A stretch of DNA of 64,000 bases from Candidatus Thiodubiliella endoseptemdiera (GCA_013416635.1 JACCHT010000001.1:620001-684000); one strand, 5' to 3'. Positions 32,055 through 43,383 are shown, numbered from the stretch's first letter. Notes: a model not told the origin generated them from the sequence alone. Program-made: numbers and translations.

Positions 32055-33026
32055 AAAGAATATAAAATCAAGCAATATATCGAGAGCGTAAATTAAACTG
32101 TGTAAATCCGCCTTTTCACTCTTAACTATTTCTCGTATTTTTCCATAATCTCATCAAAAAATATACATAATTGAGGGTAAATCTCACCCCAGTTTCTAAC
32201 TCTAGTTCTTTGCCATTTTTCCTGTATTTGTTGTGTTGCCAAGTATACCATTTTAAGCGCTGATCCTTGTGTTGGGAATGAGCCCTTAGATTTAGTTTTC
32301 TTCTTGATAATAGCATTTAATGATTCTATTGGGTTAGTTGTGTATATCAATGTTCTAACGCTTTGCGGATACTTAAAGAATGTTGATAGCTCACTCCAAT
32401 GGTTATGCCATGATTTGGCAATATTAGGGTATTTTTTATCCCAAATATGTTTAAATTCATCTAGTGATAATAATGCCTGTTTCGTTTAAAGCCGTGTAAA
32501 CAGCTTTTAAATCTTTAGCAACTGCCTTTCTGTCTTTCCAAGACACAAATCTTAGCGATGAGCGGATTTGGTGAACACCCAGCATAATATACACAGCAAT
32601 GTTTTAACCACAGAATCAATCTTGATTTTAAGTACGGTAGCATCCATAAATATGATGGGATAAATCGCCTCTAAAGGACGATGCTGCCACTCATCTACCT
32701 TAACCATAATCTTCTCGGTAATGTTGGATATGGTGGTGGTAGACAGCTCATAACCATACAAATCATCAAGATGATTTTGAATGTCTCTAACGCTCATGCC
32801 TTTGGTATAAAGAGACAAGATTAAATCTCACTGCCGTCTAAAATGACTTCACGCTTTTGACTAGTTGTGGCTCAAAACTGGCTTGCCTATCTCTGGGGAT
32901 GGCGACATCTATATTGCCATACTTGATTTTAAAGTCTTTTGTTATGCCCATTGCGATAATTACGACCGTCGTTATCTTTTAGAGACCTTTGCATAAATAT
33001 GAATAATCATCAAAACGCCATCTTTC

Positions 33027-34341
33027 TACATTACCCCAAAACCTCAAACAACTTTCTAAATTTTCTTATATAGCAAACCCTAAGAAGCCCTCTTCTTTTC
33101 TGATTCAATTTTATACTTTCTTGATACACATCCATTGGTTTTTATATTTCAATGTTTCATGGAATCTTTGGTGATTATAAAACTCAATATAATCATCTAC
33201 ATCCGTGGTTAACTCACTGATAGTTTGGTATTCGTTTAAATAAATCCTTTCACATTTAGCACTTCCAGAAGCGTTCAATGCAGATATTATCTGTGGCTCT
33301 GCCTTTGCCGTCCATTGAGATAGTAATACCCAGTTTTTTGAGTCGCTTGGTGTGCACCTCACTGGTGTATTGACTGCCTTGATCGGTATTAAATATCTCT
33401 GGGTGCGGGTATTTTTCTAAAGCATCGTTGAGTACGCTCATCACTAACTGTGAATCCATTGTGTTGATATTCTGTGTGATAAAACAGCCTTGGAATGCCA
33501 ATCAATAATAGCAGCCATATACACCATACCTCCCGCAATCTTAATGTAGGTGATGTCTGTACTCCAAACTTGATTAGCGTGGTTAATACCAAGACCTTGA
33601 AGCTTATAACTGTATTTTTATGTGCTTTGATTGGTATGGCTGTATTAACCTGTTTAACCGCTAACACCGCTTTTACCCCAACGCTTGGCGATAACGAGCC
33701 ACTGTGTTTAAACTTACCTTGTAACGTCTTCAAGTAGTTGTTGATGCACTTTTTCTCACCGTAAATAGGTATTTGTTCAAACACCTTGGTGATAATGAGA
33801 TTAATTTTATCTTTACGCACATTGGTACATGCGGTGTGTAATATAACTTACTCTGTTAATGCCTCAACAAACTGTTTTCATTGTTGATTAATTGATAAGT
33901 GTTATTCAGATGTTGAAACGGCTTGAAGTCAACTAATTGTTTAAGATTAGATAAGCCTCAAGCTTTTTGAGCTTTTTCCCTAACCATATTCCCCCTTGTT
34001 ATGGTTATTCTTTGCACCAGGAGCTGTTTAAGCGCTCATTTTGTTTTTGTTGATTTAACAAGCTCTTTTTGTATTCTTTAACCGCCTTGATGGCTCCATG
34101 GCAATTTCAGCATTAGCAAGGCAAGGTTTTCTTCAGTTTTGTAGGTTTTGTGAAGGATGTTATGCTTGCTAGCAATCTGTACCAAGGTATTTCATTTTGT
34201 GATTAACTCAAGCCTATTTTGTTTTTAAATGCTGAGGGTATTTGGTTCGTTTTACTCATTTTTACGGATTTTTGTTTAGTTTAACGGGTTTGAAATAAGA
34301 AAGTTTAGATTTGTTGTCTGAGAGGTTTTGGGGTTTTTATA
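33027..34341 (-). mobile_element. IS3-family insertion sequence inside the MITE
   Basis: About 1.3 kb with imperfect terminal repeats sharing ACCCCAAAACCTC (33033-33045; GAGGTTTTGGGG at 34323-34334). TTC on both sides may be a 3-bp target duplication. It holds orfA and orfB remnants on the minus strand. Confidence 0.8.
33111..34258 (-). pseudogene. IS3-family orfA/orfB transposase, frame-broken
   Basis: orfA starts near 34258 as MSKTNQIPSAFKNKIG. orfB shows VNTAIPIKAHK, TTMDSQLV-like then MSVLNDALEKYPHPEIFNTD, DQGSQYTSEVHTKRL, ISMDGKGRATDNICIERFW and YLNEYQTISELT...FYNHQRFHETLKYK, that is, the DDE core of IS3 transposases. The frame shifts repeatedly, especially at 33500-34260, so no continuous product is possible as read. 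Confidence 0.82.
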
Positions 34342-34759
34342 TTCATCAAATTACAACTTTTAAAAAACACCCTTAGTCTGCTGAAGTGGGTATTTAAAAA
34401 TTTCCAATTTAATAAAAATCTGTCATTTTGCTAATCATCCCTATTTATGCAAAGGTCTCTTTTAGTGATAACTGATTTTTTTGATAGCCAAGATGGCTTG
34501 ATAGTTCTTCTTCGCTAGCAGTTTGAATAACCTCTCGCATTATGTTTTTAAATTCATCTGCGATGTTATCAAGGGAGGTAAATTCCCCTGTTTGGATTTG
34601 TCTTTTTAGTTCGTTGTGGTTGATTAAACTCATTTGTGTTTCTCCTTGTATTTTTAATGCTTTTGATTTTATAGGATCAAAAGCTTTTTAAGGATTTACA
34701 CAGTTTAATTTACGCTCTCTTCAAAACAATACCTCACTTTATTTGTTTTACTTTTTTTG

Positions 34760-35440
34760 TTAATTAAGATTGGTTAGTGTTTGTTTGATTAGAGGGATGG
34801 TGATACTAGTTTTTTCCTGTAGAGAGGCCTGGTCTAATTGGTTGATAGCGTGAAGTAAATCGCCCAAATCTCTTGAGTAGTGTTTGAATAGATAGGTGTA
34901 TATCTTGGTATTAATACGAATATTTTTATCTATCATTCTGCTTTGTAGGATAACAATTTTTTGCTCATCAGTTAATACTTCAAGGGTGAAATTAACCGCT
35001 AAAGATAATCTAGTTTTTAAATCATTTAACAAATCCAATTTACTTGCTATATTGTTTGCACTGATGATAAGTTTGGTTTGAGTTTGCTTGATTTGATTAT
35101 ATAAATCGAATAACTCTTGTTGCTGTATGTTATTTAAATTATCTATATTATCAATACATACCCAATCAACTGCGGATAAATCTGTAATAAAGCCTTCGGG
35201 TAATTCTTCTTTGATATCAATATAAACTGCGTTGAGTTGCTTGTCCATTGCTGCAAAAGTACAGCCTTGTAAAAGGTGGGTTTTACCACTGGATTTTCCA
35301 CCCGATATAACCATAATATTAGAGTTATTATTAGTAAACAGGGTGTTAATAAAAGTCAAAATATGTTTGTTTTCATCTCCGATAAAATTACTCAATCGCA
35401 TTTTCGAATTTAGTAAAATAGGTAAGCCAAGTTGCTTCAT
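34760..35440 (-). CDS. hda: DnaA regulatory inactivator Hda
   Basis: 226 residues. AAA+ DnaA-like protein without the DNA-binding domain. It starts with a clamp-binding motif (KQLGLPILL, like QLxLP) used to bind the DnaN sliding clamp, then Walker A GGKSSGKTHLLQG and Walker B-like WVCIDNIDNL, with sensor residues in NDLKTRLS. With the clamp it promotes ATP hydrolysis by DnaA after replication starts. It overlaps pgsA by 4 bp. Its end is 40 bp from the IS256-type element. Confidence 0.92.
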   Translation of the reverse strand: MKQLGLPILLNSKMRLSNFIGDENKHILTFINTLFTNNNSNIMVISGGKSSGKTHLLQGCTFAAMDKQLNAVYIDIKEELPEGFITDLSAVDWVCIDNIDNLNNIQQQELFDLYNQIKQTQTKLIISANNIASKLDLLNDLKTRLSLAVNFTLEVLTDEQKIVILQSRMIDKNIRINTKIYTYLFKHYSRDLGDLLHAINQLDQASLQEKTSITIPLIKQTLTNLN

Positions 35441-35997
35441 TTTTGTTTCTCTTGTAAAATAGCTTTTTCAATCCAAATCCAAATATAATCTGCACCACTC
35501 AATACTGTAGAAGTTGCAACAATGATAAATAAAATAGTATGCCATTCAGACAGACTTGGATATAAGCCTGTTGCCGCCAAAAACAAGACCAATGTGATTT
35601 GTAATGTGGTATTAAATTTTGATAGTTTTGAAGGGGAAAGTAAAATATTTTCAGACTCACTATCCCCCATAAAACTACCAACTGTACCCGATACAATCAT
35701 CAAATCTCGTATAAAAATAAACGCTAATAGCCATAATGGCAAAAACCCAATAATGTGCAGTGTGACAAAACTACTGACTAATAAAAGTTTGTCAGCAGCA
35801 GGGTCAAGGATAGATCCGAGCCTAGTTTGACAGGAAAAACGCTTGGCAATCCAGCCATCTAAAGCATCAGTAATGCCTGCGATGAAAAACAACATTATTG
35901 CCCAAGAGAACTCGTGATTTAACAAAAATAAAACCACAGGAACTGTTAAAATAATGCGTAAAATTGACAGTGCATTTGGCAGAGATGAGATATTCAT
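35437..35997 (-). CDS. pgsA: CDP-diacylglycerol-glycerol-3-phosphate 3-phosphatidyltransferase family protein
   Basis: 186 residues with about five membrane helices and the CDP-alcohol phosphotransferase motif DALDGWIAKRF...GSILDPAADK (D-G-x2-A-x-R-like spacing, then G-x3-D-x3-D). It makes phosphatidylglycerophosphate, the precursor of phosphatidylglycerol. It is translationally coupled to hda, a pairing seen in other gammaproteobacteria with CDP-alcohol transferases. An alternative is a second paralogue of the same family with a different alcohol acceptor. Confidence 0.88.
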   Translation of the reverse strand: MNISSLPNALSILRIILTVPVVLFLLNHEFSWAIMLFFIAGITDALDGWIAKRFSCQTRLGSILDPAADKLLLVSSFVTLHIIGFLPLWLLAFIFIRDLMIVSGTVGSFMGDSESENILLSPSKLSKFNTTLQITLVLFLAATGLYPSLSEWHTILFIIVATSTVLSGADYIWIWIEKAILQEKQK

Positions 35998-36041
35998 TTT
36001 AATCCAACTAAAAAATAAATTAATTATACGGAAAAAACCCT

Positions 36042-37043
36042 ATGTCATCATTGACTTATCAAGACGCTGGCGTTGACATCAACAAAGGTAACGACTTAAT
36101 TGAAAAAATCAAACCCATTGCAAAATCTACTGCCAGAAAAGGGGTTTTAGCAGGTTTGGGTGGTTTTGGTGCAATGTTCGAATTACCCATTAATAAATAC
36201 AAAAATCCTGTTTTAATCTCAGGTACTGACGGCGTTGGCACCAAACTTAAAGTGGCAGAAATGTTAAACAAACACGATACCATCGGCATTGATTTGGTGG
36301 CAATGTGTGTGAATGATTTAATTGTTCAGGGAGCGGAGCCGTTATTTTTCTTGGATTATTATGCGACGGGTAAACTCAATACTGATATTGCTGTTTCAGT
36401 GATTTCAGGTATTGGCGAAGGCTGTAAACAATCTGGCTGTGCGTTGATTGGCGGTGAAACAGCTGAAATGCCAGGGATGTATGCGGGTGAAGATTACGAT
36501 TTGGCAGGTTTTTGTGTTGGTATCGCCGAAAAAGAAGCGGTCATTGACGGCAGCAAAGTCAAAAATGGCGACCATATTATTGCCCTCGGTTCATCAGGCC
36601 CACATTCCAATGGCTACTCGTTAATTCGTAAGGTATTAGAAAGAACAGAGCCGACTGATGCCCAATTGCAACAACTGATTGAGCCGACTAAAATTTATGT
36701 GAAATCAGTATTATCTTTATTAAAGCAGCATACTGTTCACGCCATTTCGCATATTACAGGCGGTGGCTTGTTAGAAAATATTCCTCGTGTTTTGCCAGAC
36801 GATTTGGCTGCAAAATTAGACAACACTTCTTGGGAACTGCCCGAGATTTTTCAATTCTTACAAAACACGGGTAACATTGAATTAACAGAGATGTATCGTG
36901 TATTTAACTGTGGTGTTGGTATGGTATTAATACTCAGTGCCAAGGAAAGTGCAGATGCCATTAAGCACTTAGAAGCACAAGGCGAAAAAGCGTGGTTAAT
37001 CGGTGAAATTATCAAAAATAACGGTGAACAAGTCGTTATCTAA
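36042..37043 (+). CDS. purM: Phosphoribosylformylglycinamidine cyclo-ligase
   Basis: 333 residues. ATP-dependent ring closure forming aminoimidazole ribotide in purine synthesis. Typical motifs are [36 protein letters not shown] and [16 protein letters not shown]. It is intact and overlaps purN. Confidence 0.97.
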   Translation: MSSLTYQDAGVDINKGNDLIEKIKPIAKSTARKGVLAGLGGFGAMFELPINKYKNPVLISGTDGVGTKLKVAEMLNKHDTIGIDLVAMCVNDLIVQGAEPLFFLDYYATGKLNTDIAVSVISGIGEGCKQSGCALIGGETAEMPGMYAGEDYDLAGFCVGIAEKEAVIDGSKVKNGDHIIALGSSGPHSNGYSLIRKVLERTEPTDAQLQQLIEPTKIYVKSVLSLLKQHTVHAISHITGGGLLENIPRVLPDDLAAKLDNTSWELPEIFQFLQNTGNIELTEMYRVFNCGVGMVLILSAKESADAIKHLEAQGEKAWLIGEIIKNNGEQVVI

Positions 37044-37598
37044 TATCGTTGTTCTGATTTCGGGTTCAGGCTCAAATCTACAATCCATTATCGATAATGC
37101 CGATGACATCGGCATCAATATTAAATGCGTCATCAGCAATAAAGCCAACGCTTTCGGCTTAGAACGAGCCAAAAAAGCAGGCATTGCCACTCAATTCATT
37201 GACCATACTCAATTTGAAACTCGTGAAGATTTTGACCAAGCAATAATACAACACATTAACACAATCAACCCAGAATTAGTGATATTAGCAGGATTTATGC
37301 GTATTTTATCCACCGATTTTATCAACGCATTCGCAGGCAAAATACTCAACATCCACCCAGCACTATTGCCCAAATACAAAGGCTTAAATACCCACCAGCG
37401 TGCTATTGACGCAGGCGAAAAATTCGCAGGTGCTACGTGCATTTTGTTACCAATGAATTAGACTCAGGGGAAATCATCTTACAACAATCCGTCCCCATTC
37501 AATCAATTGATACTGCTGAATCGTTAGCAAAAAAAGTCTTAGCACAAGAACATCTGCTTTATCCAAAAGCAATTAAGAAAGCTTTAGGATTGAGGTAA
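37024..37598 (+). CDS. purN: Phosphoribosylglycinamide formyltransferase, one frame break
   Basis: Formylates GAR with 10-formyl-THF. Motifs are [14 protein letters not shown], the catalytic [19 protein letters not shown] with Asn and His, and, after repair, [16 protein letters not shown] with the conserved Asp. The frame is broken near 37436, where GCTACGTGC lacks one G; the downstream frame continues to TAA 37598, giving about 190 residues. The start is GTG 37024 or GTG 37003, both inside the purM 3' end. Confidence 0.93.
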
Positions 37599-37601
37599 AC
37601 T

Positions 37602-37895
37602 TTAAGAATTTGTGGCTTTCCAGGTTTCTGCTGGCGAGGTGTCAGGTTTTTTATACAGGTCAATCAGCAAATTAAGCTTACCTAATGAAGTTAAAATTTT
37701 CATTAGGTTGATTGATGAAACTGGCTTACCAGATTCAAGTCTTTTGACAACAGTTAGGCTGACATTACAATGCTCTGATAATTCTGCTTGAGTTGTTTTT
37801 TGTTGTTTTCTAATATGTTTTAATTGCTCGCCAAAAGTTCTTAATGCTTGGTCAATTGTAATAAATTTTCCGCCAATTAGAGTTGTATTTTCCAT
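37602..37895 (-). CDS. XRE/HipB-type helix-turn-helix regulator
   Basis: 97 residues. The HTH domain has QLKHIRKQQKTTQAELSEHC and SLTVVKRLESGK, typical of HTH_3 antitoxins. It follows the hipA-like gene after one base, so both are one transcript. From family knowledge such proteins bind the HipA-like kinase and repress their operon. The gene order is the reverse of E. coli hipBA. Confidence 0.88.
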   Translation of the reverse strand: MENTTLIGGKFITIDQALRTFGEQLKHIRKQQKTTQAELSEHCNVSLTVVKRLESGKPVSSINLMKILTSLGKLNLLIDLYKKPDTSPAETWKATNS

Positions 37896-37896
37896 A

Positions 37897-39141
37897 TTAA
37901 ATTTGCACCTCTTTTAGATGTTCTATTATTTTATTTTTATGAACAGCACTGATTTTTGCTTTTTTAGCATAAGTAGTAAAGTTATTGGCAACTTTTTGGG
38001 CATCTTTGATGATGCTTTCCATCTCTTTGTTTTTTAGCAACAGGGCGCTTGCTTCTGCTGTCAAATCTTCTTTTGTAATTTTAGTGCCTTTGCCGTTTAT
38101 CAATAAATTGTGCTCTCTGGTCCACGCATTAGGATTGGTATTGTTGTAGGCATGGGTAATATCGTATGCAGGGGCTAACGACCAGTTACCTTTTTCATCA
38201 ATTAGAAAGGAGAAGTTTTTGGTGTGGTCGTCTCTATTTGCAAGGATGACATTAAAAACCATTCTTCTGAACATTTCTAATTTTACTGGGTAACCTAAAT
38301 TAAAAAGGTTGGCAAGATTAAAATAATCGGCATAATTTGAAGTTTGTGGTTTATTGAAGTCTGAACCGATGACGCTACAAAGTGTTTGTGTATGTATTTT
38401 TTTGCCATCAACCCTGTCAAAGCGCTTAGTTATAAAATGTTGGCTAAGTTGACTTGTCAACAAAAAAGATTCCGTCATATTAATGCCTAAGTCGATTGCC
38501 ATTAAGTAATAAGCATATTCGATATTACTATAACCCGTAGGGTCATTCTCAGAAAGTCCGTCAAATTTAATCAAATAATGTTCAAATCCATCAGGAATAT
38601 CCTTGTGTCCTGAGACTATTATATTGTTAACTTTGTCGTAACCAATGATTGCTTTGGCTCTAGCGCCACCTGCGGCAGAAGAGATGCTAATTAAAACGCC
38701 TTCCACCTCAGAGGGTTTGCCAGCGATTGCACTTTTGATAGAGTTTGTTAAATCTCTCAATTCTAATATATCGTTGTTATTACTAGATTTTGTAAAGACT
38801 GGTTCAAATTCTAAGGCGCCAATTGCCCTTTTACCGAGATAGGACAATCTTTCTAAAATAGTGATGCTGTCAGCACTCCTACCTATTTTGGCAAAGGCTG
38901 CGTTAGTAATCATATTGCCAAAATTATCGGGTAATGCATCTGCTATAAAATGCGGCAACCCCTTAAAACAATCATCTTTTCTGTCATTAAAGCTATGCAC
39001 GCCAGATGCTTTGGGCAGCATAAAGGGAGATATTTCAATATTACCATTTAAAAAATCTGCATCATATTCAAATAACAGCGTGGGCCCTTCTTGAGACATA
39101 TAGCCGATGGTTTTATCAAAAATCCTTATTTTTAATATCAT
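37897..39141 (-). CDS. hipA: HipA-family Ser/Thr kinase toxin-like protein
   Basis: 414 residues, longer than many short variants and comparable to E. coli HipA. An N-terminal beta domain (FDKTIGYMS...LLFEYD) is followed by LPHFIADALPDNFGN, the SSAAGGARAKAIIGYD region, the kinase core HYLIKFDG, the catalytic loop MVFNVILANRDDHTKNFSFL and the metal-binding LAPAYDITHA. HipA in E. coli phosphorylates GltX and causes persistence; the target here is unknown. The frame is intact. It lies downstream of a palindromic operator candidate and is convergent with purN. Confidence 0.9.
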   Translation of the reverse strand: MILKIRIFDKTIGYMSQEGPTLLFEYDADFLNGNIEISPFMLPKASGVHSFNDRKDDCFKGLPHFIADALPDNFGNMITNAAFAKIGRSADSITILERLSYLGKRAIGALEFEPVFTKSSNNNDILELRDLTNSIKSAIAGKPSEVEGVLISISSAAGGARAKAIIGYDKVNNIIVSGHKDIPDGFEHYLIKFDGLSENDPTGYSNIEYAYYLMAIDLGINMTESFLLTSQLSQHFITKRFDRVDGKKIHTQTLCSVIGSDFNKPQTSNYADYFNLANLFNLGYPVKLEMFRRMVFNVILANRDDHTKNFSFLIDEKGNWSLAPAYDITHAYNNTNPNAWTREHNLLINGKGTKITKEDLTAEASALLLKNKEMESIIKDAQKVANNFTTYAKKAKISAVHKNKIIEHLKEVQI

Positions 39142-39183
39142 TCTTTAGTTTAAATATATAATATAATTATCATTATACTACAA

Positions 39184-39205
39184 TATAGTTTATATTTAAA
39201 CTATA
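39184..39205. promoter_or_regulatory. Candidate operator for the hipA/HTH operon
   Basis: A near-perfect palindrome with 9-base arms, TATAGTTTA and TAAACTATA. A half-site-like AGTTTAAATATA lies at 39147-39158. Both are in the 66-bp gap between uvrA and hipA, in the position expected for an autorepressing HTH antitoxin. This is inferred from position and symmetry only. Confidence 0.5.
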
Positions 39206-39207
39206 TT

Positions 39208-42027
39208 TTAAAGCATCTCTTTTAAATACTGCCCCGTATAAGAACCTTTAACTTCTGCAACTTCTTCAGGGGTTCCAGTGGCAATAATATGTCCACCTTT
39301 ATCGCCGCCTTCAGGGCCTAAATCGACAATCCAATCGGCAGTTTTAATTACATCAAGATTGTGTTCAATGATAATAATGGTGTTATTGCGGTCACGCAGA
39401 CGATTGATGACTGATAATAGTTGCTTAATATCGTGAAAGTGTAAGCCTGTAGTGGGTTCGTCTAAAATATACAGGGTGTTTCCAGTATCTAGTTTTGAGA
39501 GCTCTTTAGCGAGTTTGATGCGTTGTGCTTCACCGCCCGATAGAGTTGTGGCATTTTGTCCGAGGGTGATGTAGGATAAGCCGACATCCATTAAAGTTTG
39601 TAGTTTTTGTTTGATTTTTGGGATGGGTTCAAAAAATTCAACGGCAATTTCAACAGTCATATTTAACACTTCGGCAATGGTTTTGCCTTTGTAAGTGATT
39701 TCCAAAGTTTCACGATTATAACGGTCGCTGTTACAAACATCGCATGGTACATAAATATCTGCCAAAAAGTGCATTTCTACTTTGATTAAACCATCACCTT
39801 TACAGGCTTCGCAACGACCGCCCTTGACATTGAAACTAAAACGCCCTGCTTTATAGCCACGAGAACGGGCTTCTAAAGTTTGTGAAAATAAATCCCGAAT
39901 GAGTGAAAATACACCTGTATAAGTGGCTGAGTTTGAACGGGGTGTGCGTCCAATTGGACTTTGGTCAATATTAACCACTTTGTCAAAATAATTTAACCCT
40001 GTGATTGATTGATAAGATGCTGGTGTAGTTTGTGCACGGTTCAAATCTCTAGCGGCTAATAAGTAAAGTGTGTCATTAATTAAGGTGGATTTTCCAGAGC
40101 CAGAAACACCAGTAATACAAGTCAGCACACCCACGGGAATGGACAAATCAACTTGGTTTAGATTATTACCGTCTGCCCCTTTGATACGCAACCATTGTTT
40201 TGCTTTTTTACGCTTTTTTGGTATGCTAATACTTTGGCGACCACTAATATAATCACCCGTAATGGAGTTAGGATTGTCGCTAATTTGTTGTGGCGTGCCG
40301 ACTGCAATAATTTCACCCCCGTGCATACCTGCCCCTGGTCCAATGTCAATAACGAAATCTGCTTGTTTGATTGCATCTTCATCGTGCTCAACCACAATCA
40401 CGGTATTACCAATATCACGAAGATATATTAAAGTATTTAGAAGTTTCTGGTTGTCTCGTTGGTGTAAACCAATTGATGGTTCGTCTAATACATATAAGAC
40501 ACCCATCAAACCTGCGCCAATCTGAGAGGCGAGACGAATGCGTTGTGCTTCGCCTCCTGATAAAGTGCCTGAACGGCGGTCTAAACTTAGGTATTCTAAT
40601 CCAACATTGAGTAAAAATTCTAGGCGTTGAATGATTTCTTTTAAGATTTTTTCAGCAATTTCACCTCGCACGCCGTCAAGTTTTAAATGCGTAAAAAAGT
40701 CGTATGTGCTAACAATTGAAAGTTGCGTGATGTCGGATAAATTACAATCCCCAATAAAGACATTTCTAGCAGATTCGTTCAAACGACTGCCATTGCAACT
40801 ACTACAATTTTTGCTAACGACATAACGGGAAAGTTCTTCGCGTACCGAGCGGATTTCACTTTCTTCATAACGACGCATCATTCTCGGAATTACACCTTCG
40901 AAAGGTTTGTCTGTATTTGACCAGCCTTTTCGGCCTTTTATTTTTGAAAAATTAATTTTGTCTTTGCCACTGCCATATAGGACGATTTTTTTATGCTGGT
41001 CGCTTAATTTTTCATAGGATGTGTCAACGCTGAAACCATAATGTTCTCCGAGCAAAAATAAGATTTGATAAAAATAAGCATTCGAACGACCCCATCCATA
41101 AATCGCACCTTCGGCAAGACTTGCACTTGGGTTGCTGACCACTTTATTCTCATCAAAAATGTCTTTAATACCTAAACCATCGCAACTTTGGCAAGCGCCG
41201 ACAGGGTTATTAAATGAGAACAATCTTGGCTCAAGTTCGGTTAAAGAATAACCACATTTTGTGCAAGAAAACTTAGCTGAAAAAACCAATTCTTGCTGGT
41301 TTGAATCTGTATCGTCTATCGACGCAATACGCACCAAACCCGCACTTAAATTAAGTGCCGTTTCCAGAGATTCGGATAAACGCGAAGCGATATCTGCTCG
41401 GATTTTTAGGCGGTCAATCACAATCTCAATGGTGTGATGAGTTTTACCATCCAGTTCTTGCATATCCTCTAAATAAACCACTTCACCATCCACTCTGGCA
41501 CGCAAAAATCCTTGATGTGACAACTCTTCTAACATTTTAATATGACTGCCTTTGCGGTTTTGTACCACTGGGGCTAGTATCATTATTTTTTTTCCTTCTG
41601 GCAACGATACAATGCTATCCACCATTTGTGAAATAGTTTGCGATACCAAATCAATCCCGTGCTTTGGACATTTTGGCAAACCAGCACGAGCAAATAACAA
41701 TCTTAAATAATCATAAATTTCAGTAATCGTACCTACGGTTGAACGAGGGTTGTGTGAAGTGGCTTTTTGTTCGATAGAAATTGCTGGCGACAAACCTTCA
41801 ATATGATCAACATCTGGCTTTTCCATCAATGACAAAAATTGCCGTGCATACGCCGACAATGATTCCACATAACGGCGTTGTCCTTCGGCATAAATAGTGT
41901 CAAATGCCAATGATGACTTGCCCGAACCCGATAAGCCAGTAATCACCACCAATTTATTTCTGGGGATATCAATATCGATATTCTTTAAGTTGTGAACGCG
42001 TGCGCCGCGGATGCTGATTTGTTCCAT
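39208..42027 (-). CDS. uvrA: Excinuclease ABC subunit A
   Basis: 939 residues, full length. Damage-recognition ATPase of nucleotide excision repair. It has two ABC modules: Walker [15 protein letters not shown] near residue 30 with signature [14 protein letters not shown], and a second [14 protein letters not shown] near 640 with [14 protein letters not shown]. Zinc-binding cysteine clusters (CTKCGYS...[14 protein letters not shown]...CDVCNSDR) are present. The reading frame is intact over 2.8 kb. Confidence 0.98.
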   Translation of the reverse strand: MEQISIRGARVHNLKNIDIDIPRNKLVVITGLSGSGKSSLAFDTIYAEGQRRYVESLSAYARQFLSLMEKPDVDHIEGLSPAISIEQKATSHNPRSTVGTITEIYDYLRLLFARAGLPKCPKHGIDLVSQTISQMVDSIVSLPEGKKIMILAPVVQNRKGSHIKMLEELSHQGFLRARVDGEVVYLEDMQELDGKTHHTIEIVIDRLKIRADIASRLSESLETALNLSAGLVRIASIDDTDSNQQELVFSAKFSCTKCGYSLTELEPRLFSFNNPVGACQSCDGLGIKDIFDENKVVSNPSASLAEGAIYGWGRSNAYFYQILFLLGEHYGFSVDTSYEKLSDQHKKIVLYGSGKDKINFSKIKGRKGWSNTDKPFEGVIPRMMRRYEESEIRSVREELSRYVVSKNCSSCNGSRLNESARNVFIGDCNLSDITQLSIVSTYDFFTHLKLDGVRGEIAEKILKEIIQRLEFLLNVGLEYLSLDRRSGTLSGGEAQRIRLASQIGAGLMGVLYVLDEPSIGLHQRDNQKLLNTLIYLRDIGNTVIVVEHDEDAIKQADFVIDIGPGAGMHGGEIIAVGTPQQISDNPNSITGDYISGRQSISIPKKRKKAKQWLRIKGADGNNLNQVDLSIPVGVLTCITGVSGSGKSTLINDTLYLLAARDLNRAQTTPASYQSITGLNYFDKVVNIDQSPIGRTPRSNSATYTGVFSLIRDLFSQTLEARSRGYKAGRFSFNVKGGRCEACKGDGLIKVEMHFLADIYVPCDVCNSDRYNRETLEITYKGKTIAEVLNMTVEIAVEFFEPIPKIKQKLQTLMDVGLSYITLGQNATTLSGGEAQRIKLAKELSKLDTGNTLYILDEPTTGLHFHDIKQLLSVINRLRDRNNTIIIIEHNLDVIKTADWIVDLGPEGGDKGGHIIATGTPEEVAEVKGSYTGQYLKEML

Positions 42028-42076
42028 AAATATGTGTTGAAATTATGTTGAGCAAAGGGTTAATTATAACGGTAAA

Positions 42077-42823
42077 ATGCTTTTATTCAAAGCAAATCAT
42101 AATAATACTGTGAGTAAATACAAAAGAATTTTATTAAAACTAAGTGGTGAAGCACTTGCCCAAGGCAATAACACTATAGATCCTGGCACGCTAAGCCAAG
42201 TGGTTACTATTATTAAATCAGCACTTAAACAAAAAGTGGAAGTGGGTATTGTTGTCGGTGGCGGTAATATTTTTAGAGGTGCAGCACTTGCAGAAGCAGG
42301 TATGAACCGCGTGACTGGCGACCATATGGGAATGTTGGCAACGGTTATTAATGCTTTGGCAATTGGCGATGCATGCAGACGCGCTGGCATTGATGCTCAG
42401 GTTATGTCAGGCTTCCCAATTGGTGGTGGCGTTTGTGACCCTGTTGATCATAATAAGGCTAAACAAGCATTAAGCGAAGGTAAAGTGGTTATTTTCTCAG
42501 CAGGCACAGGTAGTCCATGCTTTACAACCGATACAGGTGCAGTATTACGGGGCATTGAGATTGAAGCTGATGTGATATTTAAAGCCACCAAAGTGGATGG
42601 TGTTTATACAGCTGACCCTGTCAAAGACCCAAGTGCAACGCGTTATGAATCATTAAGTTTTGATGAAGCGATTGAGAAAAACTTACAAATTATGGATACT
42701 GCGGCGTTTGCATTATGTCGCGAACACAGTTTGGATATTTGTGTATTTAGTATGCTTGGCAATACCAACACATTATCTGATATATTAAATGGCAAGCCTG
42801 CGGGCACAATTATAGGAAACTGA
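42077..42823 (+). CDS. pyrH: UMP kinase
   Basis: Amino-acid-kinase fold enzyme making UDP. It shows [23 protein letters not shown]-like [19 protein letters not shown], and [17 protein letters not shown] 42110 ([13 protein letters not shown]) fits family N-termini better than ATG 42077, but the upstream start is open, so the longer form is given. It is divergent from uvrA and followed by frr, as in the tsf-pyrH-frr cluster. Confidence 0.95.
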   Translation: MLLFKANHNNTVSKYKRILLKLSGEALAQGNNTIDPGTLSQVVTIIKSALKQKVEVGIVVGGGNIFRGAALAEAGMNRVTGDHMGMLATVINALAIGDACRRAGIDAQVMSGFPIGGGVCDPVDHNKAKQALSEGKVVIFSAGTGSPCFTTDTGAVLRGIEIEADVIFKATKVDGVYTADPVKDPSATRYESLSFDEAIEKNLQIMDTAAFALCREHSLDICVFSMLGNTNTLSDILNGKPAGTIIGN

Positions 42824-42825
42824 TT

Positions 42826-43383
42826 ATGTTAAACGAAATCCAACAAGATGCTGATGAACGAATGAGCAAAAGCCTTGCTTCATTAGAAAATAATTTTAGT
42901 AAAATTAGAGCGGGGCGTGCACACCCTTCTTTACTTGAACAAATTCAAGTGGATTATTATGGCTCTATGGTACCGATTTCGCAAGTGGCTAATATTTCTG
43001 CGGAAGATTCTCGCACACTCAAAGTATCTCCCTGGGAAAAAGAGATGGTTGCGGTAGTTGAAAAAGCCATCATGACTTCTGACCTTGGGCTCAATCCACA
43101 AACAGTTGGACAAGTGATGCGTATTCCATTACCTCCGCTCACAGAAGAGCGTCGTCGTGAATTAGTTCGTGTGGTGAAAGATGAAGCTGAACAAGCCAAA
43201 GTTGCAGTGCGCAATATTCGTCGTGATGCAAATTCTGATTTTAAGGAATTATTAAAGGACAAAGAAGTGTCAGAAGATGATGCCGTCAAAGCAGAAGAAA
43301 ATGTGCAAAAAATGACGGACTCACATATTAAATCTATCGATGATAAATTAACTGAGAAAGAAAATTCATTGCTTGAAATCTAA
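42826..43383 (+). CDS. frr: Ribosome recycling factor
   Basis: 185 residues. tRNA-mimic that splits terminated ribosomes with EF-G. Typical segments are [33 protein letters not shown] and [21 protein letters not shown]. It lies two bases after pyrH and is intact. Confidence 0.97.
   Translation: MLNEIQQDADERMSKSLASLENNFSKIRAGRAHPSLLEQIQVDYYGSMVPISQVANISAEDSRTLKVSPWEKEMVAVVEKAIMTSDLGLNPQTVGQVMRIPLPPLTEERRRELVRVVKDEAEQAKVAVRNIRRDANSDFKELLKDKEVSEDDAVKAEENVQKMTDSHIKSIDDKLTEKENSLLEI

Larger units (their letters stand above)
32982..34459 (-). mobile_element. MITE copy 7, split by an IS3-type element
   Basis: The left part is 32982-33026 and the right part 34342-34459. Joined, they make a normal MITE in reverse orientation, with some garbling on the right. 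The target duplication TTTTA (32977-32981 and 34460-34464) lies inside the IS256-type transposase gene. Confidence 0.88.
32126..34633 (-). pseudogene. IS256-family transposase, split and internally deleted
   Basis: The N-terminus (34633) reads MSLINHNELKRQIQTGEF and SSHLGYQKNQLSLK, then is cut by the MITE. Reading resumes left of 32977 with DGRNYRNGHNKRL, GNIDVAIPRDRQASFEPQLV, GMSVRDIQNHL and the catalytic region IIFMDATVLKIKID, then jumps to GVHQIRSSLRFVSWKDRKAV and ends with NPIESLNAIIKKKTKSKGSF. About 70 residues between the first aspartate and the HQIR segment, including the second aspartate (CVDGLKG in relatives), are missing. The gene cannot encode an active enzyme. Confidence 0.85.
32082..34719 (-). 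mobile_element. IS256/Mutator-type insertion sequence, inactive, containing nested elements
   Basis: The ends are a perfect 28-bp inverted repeat beginning GAGAGCGTAAATTAAAC (32082) and ending GTTTAATTTACGCTCTC (34719). The transposase is on the minus strand. Without the nested MITE plus IS3-type insertion it is about 1.15 kb, shorter than usual because the transposase lacks an internal block. No target duplication is evident outside the repeats. Confidence 0.85.
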
